From: Nissolia schottii
Lineage: Eukaryota; Streptophyta; Magnoliopsida; Fabales; Fabaceae
DNA length: 64,000 nt
Direction of reading: 5' to 3'
Assembly (NCBI GenBank): GCA_003254905.1
Contig: QANU01065441.1
Location: forward strand, 1-64,000
The notes under the pieces were generated by a model. That model was not told the DNA's origin. It worked only from the letters and a program-made list of their open reading frames with translations, and did no database searches. Shown piece by piece: positions 1 through 10,277 of the stretch; position 1 is the stretch's first letter, and each line of letters begins with the position of its first letter. The position numbers and the translations under genes were made by a program.

Positions 1-540
1 TCATTTAAAGAATTTTGACAATAATTTTGATGATACTTTGAATCTTCTTGTGTTATTTGGATTCAATTATTTATAAAGAAATCAGTTTTGAAATGAATTG
101 ACTAAGACAATATGTTACCAAAGTAGCCTCTATTGTTAAAATCAATTTATTTTAAAACGTGAGGAAACAATGATTGTATGATTCATGTGAATATTGGTCA
201 ACCCAAAGGAAGGTAATTATATAAACACTTATGATAATAAATGTTTATTCTAATAATTTTTTTAATTGAGTTAATTAAAATAACATATTGCCAAAGTAAC
301 ATCTGTTATGTAAATTAACTTAATAGAAATTATATGGATGATTGTATAGAGTTATTTATGTGAATTGTGCTCATCCCAACGGAAGATACAATTTGACCAA
401 ATGATGACATACCTGTGATGATAGATGTGTGGCAATTATAATTTTTTTTCTTCATGTGAACAATAGTCAATCCAAAGAAAGGATGTTGTTTGACAGAATT
501 TATTGTCAACATTTGATCATTGCGTTAAGAGTACCACTTA
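1..540. repeat. Three diverged tandem copies of a ~150-170 bp unit
   Basis: AT-rich DNA with no convincing coding sequence. A motif of the form ATGTGAA..GGTCAA/CCCAAAGGAAGG recurs near 185-215, 355-390 and 453-485. It is preceded in the first two units by a second shared motif, CATATTGCCAAAGTAAC or close to it, near 108-128 and 282-302. The spacing suggests a diverged tandem array. It lies just upstream of copia integrase sequence, so it may be the untranslated or decayed gag end of that element; this is inference. Confidence 0.5.
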
Positions 541-1719
541 CAGTTAATTCCTCTGTCCAAAGACTAGGAATTAATGTTGTACTAGGTATCTTGTGATAGA
601 TTCTCAATTCTAGATAATTGCTCATGTCTTCTTTTATTGACATGCTAAATTTATGTGAATATGTTTGTTCCTTTTGTTCTCGATCAAGTTTCTGTTGCTA
701 GTGTTATCAATATTTATGCTCAAGTGAACAACATCTCAATATTTCTGTTCTTCAACGAGTGTGGAATTATTCCGCAATACACCATGTCGGGAAAACCCAG
801 CATGAACGGTGTTGCAGGGTGACAAAATTGAACTCTTGAGGATATGGTAAGAAGTATGATTAGTCATTCTTCATTGCCAGAGTCACTTTGGGGAGAAGCC
901 TTAAAGACCGCAGTTCATATCCTTAATAAGGTACCGAGCAAGACAATAACCAAAACCCCTTATGAGCTATGGACTAGCAAAAAGCCTAGTATAAGGCACT
1001 TGCACATTTGGGGTTGTCCAGCTAAGGCACGACTTTATAGGCCACATGAACGAAAACTGGGCTCAAGAATGGTTAGTTGTTATTTTGTTGGTTATGTTGA
1101 ACGCTCTCAGGGGTATAAGTTTTACAATCTCATATCCATATCCTTTTTTGAAACGGGAAATGCAAGATTCCTTGAGGAAGTTGAGTTTGAAGGGGAAGGA
1201 AACATAAGGAATGTTGTCTTTGAAGAAGAACCTTTTATTGATAGTGATCAAGTCATTATATCAATCATCATTCAAGAAACAACTCCAATGTTAGACAATA
1301 ATGTTAAGGCTATTGCTCTTAATGTTATTCCAGAACAAGACAACATGGATGAGGTTCTTCCTCAAGCACCACCTATAGAACAAACTCAACCACCTCAAGA
1401 AGTGCCGTTAAGGAGATCCCCAAGAGAGAGGAGAAGTGCGATATCAAATGATTACATCGTCTTTTTCTAAGAACATGAGGATGTTATTAGTTTAACAGAG
1501 GATGATCCAATCAACTTCTGTCAAGCTATGCATAGTTCGAACTCTCATAAGTGGATTGATGCCATGAAGGATGAGTTGAAGTCTATGAAAGACAATGATG
1601 TTTGGGATCTTGTCGAATTGCCTAAAGGTGTGAAGCCCATTGGTTGTAAATGGATATTTAAGACCAATAGGGATTCAAATGGTAATGTCGAGAGATAAAC
1701 TACAAGAAAATACACTATT

Positions 1720-2040
1720 ACCGTCGGAATTTTCCGTCGGATACAACATAGTTACCGTCAAAATATTGTGTTTCTGGCAGAGGGAGCGTCGGTCATCAGG
1801 CCGCCGATAAAGGGTTCGATGGAAACCAATTTGGTGTCGGAGGATAATCACCGACGCTAATTTTCGTTGGTCAATACCGACGATAATCAGTTTACTTGAT
1901 AGGCGGATTACCGTCAGAACAATCCATCGCTAATAATAATAATATTTTATCCAAATGTTATCGTCACCTATAACTGACGCTAATTATTCCGGATAGTCGT
2001 GTCCATATTACCGTCGGCTATGGCCGACGGTAGTAAGCAA
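1720..2040. repeat. Left subterminal repeat block of the CACTA element
   Basis: Many direct and inverted copies of a TTACCGTCGG-like decamer, with variants such as ACCGACGCTAA, in about 320 bp. Matching copies occur at the right end (3770-5045). In En/Spm-type elements such subterminal arrays bind the transposon-encoded TNPA-type protein. That role here is inferred from the family. Confidence 0.8.
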
Positions 2041-2395
2041 ATATTTTTTAAAAAAAATTAAATTAACTTTTATTTTTGAATAATTATTATTTATTTGAAT
2101 CACAATTTTGATATAAATAATATTGGTTATTTTATTAAATAATATTATAAATAATTATTATATATTAATTATTTATTTTAGCAATTACATTGATTGTGAG
2201 AGTTAGGGTTTAGCTTAATTACACGGATAGATATTTACGTCATCTTTACTCTTTGCCATTCCATTAGCAAAGATAACAAATAAATTCACAAAGTAGTTCA
2301 ACAAAGTGGCAAAGATATCATTGCGTGTTTAGATTCATTACATAGTTAAAGAAGCAAATAATATACATAATATATTCAAAATATACACAATATAT

Positions 2396-2706
2396 TCAAT
2401 CCTCGCCGGGGTCTTCATCCTCTTCGTCCTCCTCAGGGTCCTCCACATCCACGTCCACGTACACGTCCCCGTCCCCACCCACGTTTACGTCCATGTTGAC
2501 GCCCACGTGCACGAACCCATTCACGTTGACGTCCACGTGCACGTCCTCATCCGTGTCCACGTCCCAGAAAGGGGAGTCGTAGTCAGGCCCGTCCCAAAAG
2601 GGGGAGTCATAGTCAGGCTCATCGGACTCGGGTGAGGTTGCTGCGGGTTCGTCAGCATCCTCAATGACGATAGGAGCGGAAGGATGATCGCCCAGGCCTA
2701 TAGGGA
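2396..2706 (-). CDS. Acidic C-terminal exon inside the CACTA element (putative)
   Basis: On the minus strand an open frame follows a plausible splice acceptor (TATATCGTAG, AG at 2707-2708) and runs about 103 codons to TGA at 2396-2398. It starts LPIGLGDHPSAPIVIEDAD. It contains the 8-residue unit DYDSPFWD twice, then a valine/aspartate alternation (VDVDV-like) and an acidic tail ending DPGED. There is no internal ATG near the start, so it would be the last exon of a spliced transcript. The long open frame and higher GC (about 58%) stand out from the surrounding AT-rich DNA. I do not recognise the protein. It could be the tail of an element-encoded protein or a captured host exon. Confidence 0.45.
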
Positions 2707-3367
2707 GCTACGATATAGAAATATCACTTTCATAACCAATTTGAAATAAAGCAATTAAAAAGAAAGTAAGATCCTCAACCTCAAAACAAATCTACAAGTT
2801 CACTCTACATAGACAAAATCAACCTCGCACTTAAACAATGGAAGAAGACATAGTTTTGCAAAAATTAAATTACAAACAAAGGAAAGCACAAACATTTCGG
2901 AAGATTAATGTTCATAATTCCACACAATCTTTTCTAAACCGTTCTAAAACATAGGCCCTCCAATCTCTGCAAACAACATATAATCACCGTTGATAGCACA
3001 TTCAATCCAAACAATGTCGGGAAGAAATGCTAAGCGTTCTTTCCCCCAGTAATCTAGCCATACAACTCCAATCCTACGAATCTATCGTAAGAAAGTAAGT
3101 CTCTATCCTAGTACCAATAAAGTTATTGCAGATATACCTAATTATTGCGGAAGTCCTTGGCTTAAGCAAGTTGCTTGTTCAAATCTCCTTTGATCCTCAA
3201 CCCCCCAACAAATATACAAGTTCACGTTCACAATTTTGCAATTAGAAAAACAAGACAAAATCATCCCATATATAGACAGTTCCAATTCCTCAACTAGTGG
3301 CAGCGGATTAAAAGAACCCCAAATAAAGTGGCAAACAAGCAACATGTAAGCAACAACTTCCTTGAAT

Positions 3368-3512
3368 ACTCACACACAACCCATCAGCCACAGAGACACA
3401 CACACACACAAATTAGCCAATACACACAACCCCATTAGCCATAGAGACACACACACACACACACAAATCAGCCAACACACACACAACCCCAAATCGATAG
3501 AGACACAGAGGA
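3368..3512. repeat. CA-rich tandem repeat, ~57 bp unit
   Basis: About two and a half copies of a unit built from ACACACAACCCCAT, AGCCATAGAGACAC and a (CA)n run, inside the CACTA element. Short open frames here rich in Thr/His or Cys/Val are low-complexity by-products of the repeat. Confidence 0.7.
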
Positions 3513-4109
3513 AGCACATAGAGTTTGAGTTTGAGTTTGCATGCATCAATAGTGGAGAAGGTGGAAACAAATTGAACCTACAATGTGAGTGGAGAGTCGA
3601 CCTCTAGTGGTTGAGTGGAGGCGGTGGCGGCAAGAACCCGAGGTGGTGGCGGCGGGGCAAGACCCCGACCGACCGAGTGTGGGTCATGGAAAGGAGAGGG
3701 CGGAGAGAAAGAAGAAGTATGAGAATGAGGAGAAGAGAAAGGAAAATCGCTTAAGTTATTAGCTCTGTCCTTTACTGTCGGACATACCCGACCGTAAATG
3801 GCTATGCCGACGGTAACAAATACAATTCAAAATGGATCGTTTAATTAAAACAGTTACCGTCGGCATAGATATACAAACTGACGGTAACCAAATAAATTTG
3901 GCGCCAACATATACTGACAAAATTATTTAACTACCGTATACTTTTGACAAACCGACGGAAATTTTGCAGAACACCGTCAGTATGCTTTAGGTGCCGACGG
4001 TAACGATTGTGCACCAATTTTGAAGCCTTTACCGTCGGTTATTACCTGTATACGACGGTAACGCGTCAGTATTTACCGTCTGTCTGTTACGACGGTAAGA
4101 TTGGATTGG

Positions 4110-4185
4110 GGTTTAGGGTTTTTACCATCGGTGACATCAGACGACAATATTGGGTTTAGGGTTTAGGGTTTAGGGTTTTTACCGT
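4110..4185 (+). repeat. Interstitial telomere-like repeats (TTTAGGG)n
   Basis: The plant telomere heptamer TTTAGGG occurs about four times in tandem at roughly 4150-4180 and once more at about 4113-4120. Both are followed directly by TTTTTACC-type subterminal sequence. It sits within the right subterminal region of the CACTA element, so it is an internal repeat and not a chromosome end. Confidence 0.75.
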
Positions 4186-4229
4186 CGGTATCAACCGATG
4201 GTAATGTAAATTTAATTTTTGCCGGCCTT

Positions 4230-4374
4230 GGCGACACTTTAATTGAGCGATTAATAAAGGCCAAGACCAACATGGTTGTAGTCAAGTTGGGGAAATAATA
4301 ACGTGACGAGCCCCCAACCTGATTACCACCACCTTGGCCTTGGTCTTTATCACTCTCCCAATTAACGTGGCGCC
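4230..4374. repeat. Long imperfect hairpin 1 in the CACTA right end
   Basis: Arms of about 65 nt (4230-4294 and 4313-4374) are complementary over their length, with scattered mismatches and a loop of about 18 nt. The outer ends read GGCGACAC and GTGGCGCC. The inner ends read CAAGTTGGGG and CCCCCAACCTG. A transcript of either strand could fold into a miRNA-precursor-like stem. Confidence 0.7.
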
Positions 4375-4427
4375 AGCAAGCTGCTCGACAAAAATCAATT
4401 AAATAAATATATAATATATACAATGAG

Positions 4428-4546
4428 CTGAGCCGGTTAATGAATAACAAAGTCCAAGATAATGGTAGTCATCAGCTTAATTACCCAAATGAGACTGCCA
4501 GTAATTACCACTATCTTGGACTTTGTATCCATTTGATGGCTCAATT
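4428..4546. repeat. Long imperfect hairpin 2 in the CACTA right end
   Basis: A 21-bp stem with one mismatch (4447-4467 with 4506-4526; core ACAAAGTCCAAGAT) extends outwards through TGAGCC/GGCTCA to about 4428 and 4546. The loop is about 38 nt. It lies about 55 bp from hairpin 1 and has the same architecture but a different sequence. Confidence 0.7.
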
Positions 4547-6859
4547 TACGCAACGACAGACTGATAACCAACAAATTAAACTAATATATATCACGTCCTC
4601 GATGACAAAAGCATCGCACGACGGATAAGAAATGGGAGAATGGATGAGAGAAGAGAATTATTATGGTGTCGGCTTAGGAGGGTGGGGGAGGGGATTTTAT
4701 AGTATTCGGCCAATGTGTTAGCGTCGGCTGTAACCAAGCGGTGAAAACGATTCATGGGAACGTTAAACGTTCTGGGAAACGGCCAATAAATATTTCTAAG
4801 ACATTTATCGTCGGTATTATACTGGCGGTAATAAAAAATTTATGGCGGGTTGATGAAATTGTTGCGCCTTTTCCAATGTGTTACTGTCGGTTGTGGGAGA
4901 CGGTAATGTGGTTTACCGTCGGTGTTATCGTTGGCATAAAGAACCGACGGTAATCGGCTCATAAATGCTCGATTTTAATTCGTTGAGGCGGTAACCGTTT
5001 TTAATACCGTCGATTTTAGGCCGATGGTAATTTTGAGACGGTAATAGTGTATTTTCTTGTAGTGATATAAACCTCATCTTGTTGCTAAAGACTTCACTTA
5101 AAAGGAAGGCATTGACTACAAAGAGACTTTCTCTCTGGTATCTTCGAAAGACTCTTTTAGGACAATAATGACACTGGTAGCTCATTTTGATTTGGAATTA
5201 CATCAGATGGATGTCAAGACTGCGTTTCTAAATGGAAACATTGATGAAACGATTTACATGGCACAACTAGAAAACTTTGTGTCAGGTGATCCAAAGCCTA
5301 TGGTATGCAAGCTAAAGAAATCCATCTATGGTCTCAAACAAGCTTCCCGTCAATGGTATCACAAGTTCCATCAAGTCATTGTGTATATCACAGGTTCAAT
5401 GGGAGTAAATATATCTTCTTGATATTATATGGCGATGATATTCTGCTTGCTAGCAGCGATATAGGCTTGTTGTATGAAACCACGAAATTTCTAACAAAAA
5501 ATTTCGAGATGAAAGATCTTGGGGGCACATCTTTTGCATTAGGTATTCAGATACTAAGAGATCGTTCTCAAGGTATCCTTAAGTTGTCACAAAAGAGTTA
5601 TATCGATAAAGTCTTAAATAGATTCGGCATGAAACATAGTAAACTAGGAGACACACCCGTTGTTAAAGGAGACAAGTTTAGTCTCAAACAATGCCCCAAT
5701 AATGATCTTGAAAGAAAAGAGATGCAAAAAGATTCCCTATGGATCAACGGTAGGGAGTCTAATGTATGCTCAAGTTTGTACTGATCCTGACATAGCATTC
5801 ATAGGGGGAGTTTTGGGAAGATTTTTGAGTAATGCCGGTACACAGCACTGGAAAACAGCCAAACACGTGATGTGTTATTTGAAGAGAGCAAAAGATTACA
5901 TGCTTACTTATCGAAGATCTGATAGTTTAGAGATCATCGGGTACTCTAACTCCGATTTTGCGGGATACCAAGATAGTAGGCGCTCCACATCAGGGTACAT
6001 TTATATGTTGGTAGGAGGAGCTATCTCATGGAAGTCTGCTAAACAGACACTTGTAGCTTCGTCAACTATGGCAACGGAGTTCATAGCTTGCTATGAGGCA
6101 TCCAACCACGAGATATGACTGCGAAATTTTGTCACTAGTTTGCATGTGGTTGATGACATTGACCGACCACTGAGGAATTATTGTGACAATAACTCGGCAG
6201 TTCTTTATTCCAACAACAATAGGAGTTCAACGAAGTCGAAGTTTATCGACATCAAGTTCCTAGTTGTTAAAGAAAGAGTTTAGAATAGACATATTTCTAT
6301 AAAACATATAGGGACTAATTTTATGCTAGCTGACCTATTAACTAAGGGTTTGACACCTAAGGTTTTTCACGAGCATACTGCTCATATGGGTGTTGCTCGT
6401 GAGGATACCTTAGTTTAGTGGGAGTCTTTTTATGTTCTATTTTTCTTTTGGATATTTTTTATTTGATTTATGCATAATAAAGTTGATGGTTTATGATTCA
6501 ATTTTGAACTTGCTTGTGTTTTGTATATGCAATGATTGTATTGTATTTAAGGACTTTGGATTGATCTCACTAAAGACTAAAGAAGGACTAGTTGGAATTG
6601 TACATGAATGAGATCACATTGCATGTAATTTCCATGCTACTCATCCATATTTGATCTATGTCATTAAACGTATTAATATGGTGATCATTGTGGTTTAGTC
6701 ATGTTTTTTTTGTGACAAAAGCTACAATAATTCCATAATTAATACATGAGATGGACTAGATTGTTAAAGAAAGTCTAAAAATAAATAGCATTTGGATGCG
6801 CGGCTAAGGAACTTGTGATATAATTGTTTAAAGAACGATACGTAGTCCAAGTGGGAGAT

Positions 6860-7280
6860 TGTTGGAAATTTGTATTTCCAATAATTTATGTGGGCTCATA
6901 TTTAATACCAATTATATTAGTTATTTATCATAAATGAACTTGATTTCAGTAATCTATTTTTTGTAAGCCTATTAGACTTAAAGAAAATAAATGTGGGCTT
7001 AATGGGTAGATACCAGTGTTAGCCCATCAAAGATAATGGGAACCTAACGGGTTTTAAATACGTCGGGAACGGATATGGTCCCCAAGACACCAAATCAGAA
7101 AAAAAAAGGGTTACTTCTCCCCATCTGGAAGAGAAACAAAAGGTCACATTAAGGAACTAAGGAGATTGGGTTGAGGAAGATCACAAAACCACCCCTCTCG
7201 TTCATGACTAATTGTTGCAGAGGTTTCACATCAGTTTGAGATTGACAGCCATGGTTCCAGGTATTTATGAAATTCTAACA
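6860..7280 (+). repeat. 3' LTR of the copia element
   Basis: A 421 bp segment bounded by TG...CA, with short terminal inverted repeats (TGTTGGAA / TTCTAACA). It is preceded by a polypurine tract and followed at 7281 by unrelated DNA (ACTCA). The position directly downstream of RNase H sequence identifies it as the 3' LTR. Confidence 0.85.
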
Positions 7281-10277
7281 ACTCACTCTTATAAATAATA
7301 TTTGATATTTTCTTTTTATTTTATCTTTAAAAATATAAAATTTTGTTCATAAAAATAAATAAATTAGATTATTAGGTCTCCCAAATATCACTCATTTAAA
7401 CTCATGTTCATTAGTCTAAAGCAAAGAATGGGAATCCTATTATTACAGTTGTATGCAATTGTTTCTTAACTAAACTGGTGTTCTGCTCCGTGGAGGGGCT
7501 AATTTGTAGGGTAGATATCTTTTATGTAGTAGATTCACACTGATAGCCACTTATCGGTCAAACTGATGATAAGACAAATATTTTCAAAAAATTACCTTTC
7601 ACATTCACATTCACATTCACATTCACATTCGTCTATTTGTGGAGTTAAATGGTTACTTGGATTCACGGGCAAATTTTATTTTGATTTTAAAAAAATGTGC
7701 CTTTGGAAACTTATCTTGTATCATGCGAAGGAACTCAACCAGAGCACAGTTTAGTTTATACATTGGATCAATGAGAATGTAGAATGAATTGAAGGAACAA
7801 AAACACTTAGCATACACTTTACCCTTCAACTTTTAAAAACGTGTAAATCAAGCATATTAATATAGAACTAGTGTATTATACTAATTTTTTTTAATATGGG
7901 TTCATATGTTCATCTATAATAAACTTAAATATATAAAAATAAGTGACACATTTTTTTAAAGTATATATACGAGAGTAATTTGAATAAAATATATTAAAAT
8001 TTATAGGTTTTTTTAATAAAATAATTAAATAGTATTTATTTTACTGTTTAAAAATTCCTAAATTTGAATTTGAAAATATTATGGTAGAGAATTGATTGAA
8101 AATTTTAGCTAAAATTATTTATTTATTTATTTTTAATTTTAAATAATTTTTATTTTAAATATCAGAGAATGTTAAAATATAAATTAAAAAATATTTAACA
8201 GAATTTAATAAAAAAAATTTGGTAAACTTTGACAGAAAATTGTAAAAAAAAATAAATCCTAATATTTAGTTATCATAGATAATGTATAATATTGCAAACA
8301 AACCATTCAATAACTAAATTACCACTATGTCATTCTCCTATGTTTACCTTATTTTCCTCTTCAAGCAGAGTTATTTATTTCCACTATCATAAAATATTAG
8401 ACTCAATGTGCACCTTTTAAAAACTTGGGAGTTAAATCATAGTCCAGGATAAAATGCCCCCCCCCCCCCCCCTCTCCAATTGAGCAACAAAAGTACATGA
8501 GTACCAAAATTTACAAGTGAAATAAACAATAGTTCTGATTATCATAACATAACATATTATAAAGCCATGTAATGGTTCATATGTATTTTTACTTTTAGTT
8601 CTACCAAGCTGTTTATCAGGCCTTATTAAAGGGCTAAAATAATTATTATATTCATGTTAAATTTTATTCTTTTCAGTTAATTCATTTATATTAGGTTAAT
8701 GTGCATTTGTTTCGCAAATTTAATAATAAATGGATACTTTTTATCAAATAAATTATTTATTTTATTTCATTGTACTCTTTAAATAAATTAATACTTTTAT
8801 TTTTTTATTGAAAGTATAATTTCTTTAAACTTGTGCATTTCACTAAAAAGAATACTAGTTTAAGAGACTCCTTCAACAGTTATATTTTTATAGAGTATAT
8901 ATAAATTACCATCTTTATTTACTGCGCTCAATCTTATTAGTCTATGTAAATTTGTTTAAAGAATAGAACAAACAACCAACCTGCAAATAGAAGCATAAAA
9001 CATGGAGGCCATAAAATTAAATATAAAAATTACAATTAAGTAATAATGCACACGGGGCATATATTCCGTATCTTAATAGCTCTTTTTCATGCGCTGTCTC
9101 ATGTTTAGATATTGATACGATATATTTCTAATAACTAAATAAGTTAAATTATTGGTATTAACATATGCTTTATGTTTCCCTAACCACTACGAATTTGTTT
9201 ATCAGTGAAAGCAACTCAAAAGGGGGTGATTAATAATTAGGGCAAGGATTTGATGCGCTTTTTCTTGATTTGCATCCTGCTAATTCTCGCCTTGAAATGA
9301 TGGAATATTCTAGTAGTAGATTAGTGTAGCGCATTATAATATTGGATTATTATAGTCCAATTTCTATGTTAACAATTATTATTAATCTGAAAATATGGTA
9401 CTCTATCCCAACACGTGTATATGATATTCCGAGTATTATGGATGAGTTTGGTTCATGAGAATGGACATAGGCAAGCCCTGCTTTTTATTAGTGGCCAGGT
9501 TTAAATAAACAAAACTTTCGTTACGAACCAAAAATGTTAAAAATAAAATTTGTTTATGAACCCTTTCAATTTCAAACTTGGCGGCAGAAAACACTAGGCA
9601 GAAAAACAAAATATAAAAAAAAGTAGTAGCTCAGACTTCAAAAACGTCATTGAAAGAATCTACAAAACAAGAAGACAAAATTGACAATTAAATTAAGATT
9701 TAAGACAGTAAAGTTATACAAGAAAAACGCACACAAAGATTAACATGTTGTGACTTTTGAACACATTGGAGACATCAAATTATATTAAAATGTTTATTAG
9801 TAGTATTATGGCTCTGATAGTACAAGTAGCCTGTTTTAAGTTCATGGGCCAATTTTCCAATTTTTGCACCATTTGGTGTTTAATTATCATCCAGACCATA
9901 TCAATAAAAATTGAACCAAAGAAAGAAGACAACATATTAGCATAACAGAATATAAATTGACAAAGGTATTAAAAAGCCTCCAAAGAGGAGGAAGCTTATT
10001 TCAAAGGAAATCTCCTTGACTAAGGTATTTAGCACCACATATCATAATATTCCTCCACTAACAGCCCTACTTGGCACTTGGCAGATACATCTAAAATGCT
10101 TATCGGGTTGAAAGCAAAGTGGAGGAATGCTGTTTTCTTGGATCTAAAGCAGATTCACACAGTGAGCACTACTAGTTCTGAATTGAACTTCTGCAAGGTA
10201 GTGAAACTCAGCTACCAGCAGAATGATTGCTCCACACAATATAACCACAGCTCCGAAGATATGTCTGGATCACCGAC
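7281..10277. other. Intergenic region, AT-rich, no gene seen
   Basis: Between the copia LTR and the 3' end of the EAPP gene. It contains an (ACATTC)5 microsatellite at about 7600-7630 and a run of 16 C at 8457-8472. The rest is AT-rich with only short, featureless open frames. The part next to 10277 probably includes the EAPP 3' UTR. Confidence 0.7.

Larger units (their letters stand above)
1698..5064. mobile_element. Non-autonomous CACTA (En/Spm-like) DNA transposon
   Basis: Terminal inverted repeats of 28 bp lie at 1698-1725 and 5037-5064. They begin CACTACAAGAAAA on the right end; the left end has A in place of the first C, and the other 27 positions match. The element is flanked by a 3-bp duplication, ATA, at 1695-1697 and 5065-5067, which is the CACTA hallmark. 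Both ends are packed with subterminal repeats of the core TACCGTCGG or its complement, mainly 1720-2040 and 3770-5045. No transposase is recognisable in its 3,367 bp, so it is non-autonomous. The interior holds a minus-strand acidic exon, CA-rich tandem repeats, telomere-like repeats and two long hairpins, listed separately. It is inserted in a copia element and is therefore younger than it. Confidence 0.92.
690..7280 (+). mobile_element. Ty1/copia retrotransposon fossil, 3' part with 3' LTR
   Basis: Domain order is integrase C-terminal part (about 750-1250), reverse transcriptase (about 1480-1690 and 5070-5560, including a YGDD active-site motif) and RNase H (about 5760-6330). Integrase before RT is the copia arrangement. 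A purine-rich tract at 6849-6859 (GTGGGAGA core) abuts an LTR at 6860-7280 that begins TGTTGGAA and ends TTCTAACA. No matching 5' LTR lies in the window, so the element is cut by the window edge or 5'-truncated. The reverse transcriptase region is split by a younger CACTA element (1698-5064). The copy is clearly broken, with several breaks, and is a fossil. Its age cannot be estimated from a single LTR. Confidence 0.9.

Noticed and set aside
3362-3607. Thr/His-rich and Cys/Val-rich frames in the CACTA element
   Set aside because: Products of the CA-rich tandem repeat.
4150-4180. Chromosome end
   Set aside because: TTTAGGG repeats are few and lie inside a bounded transposon with unrelated genes on both sides.
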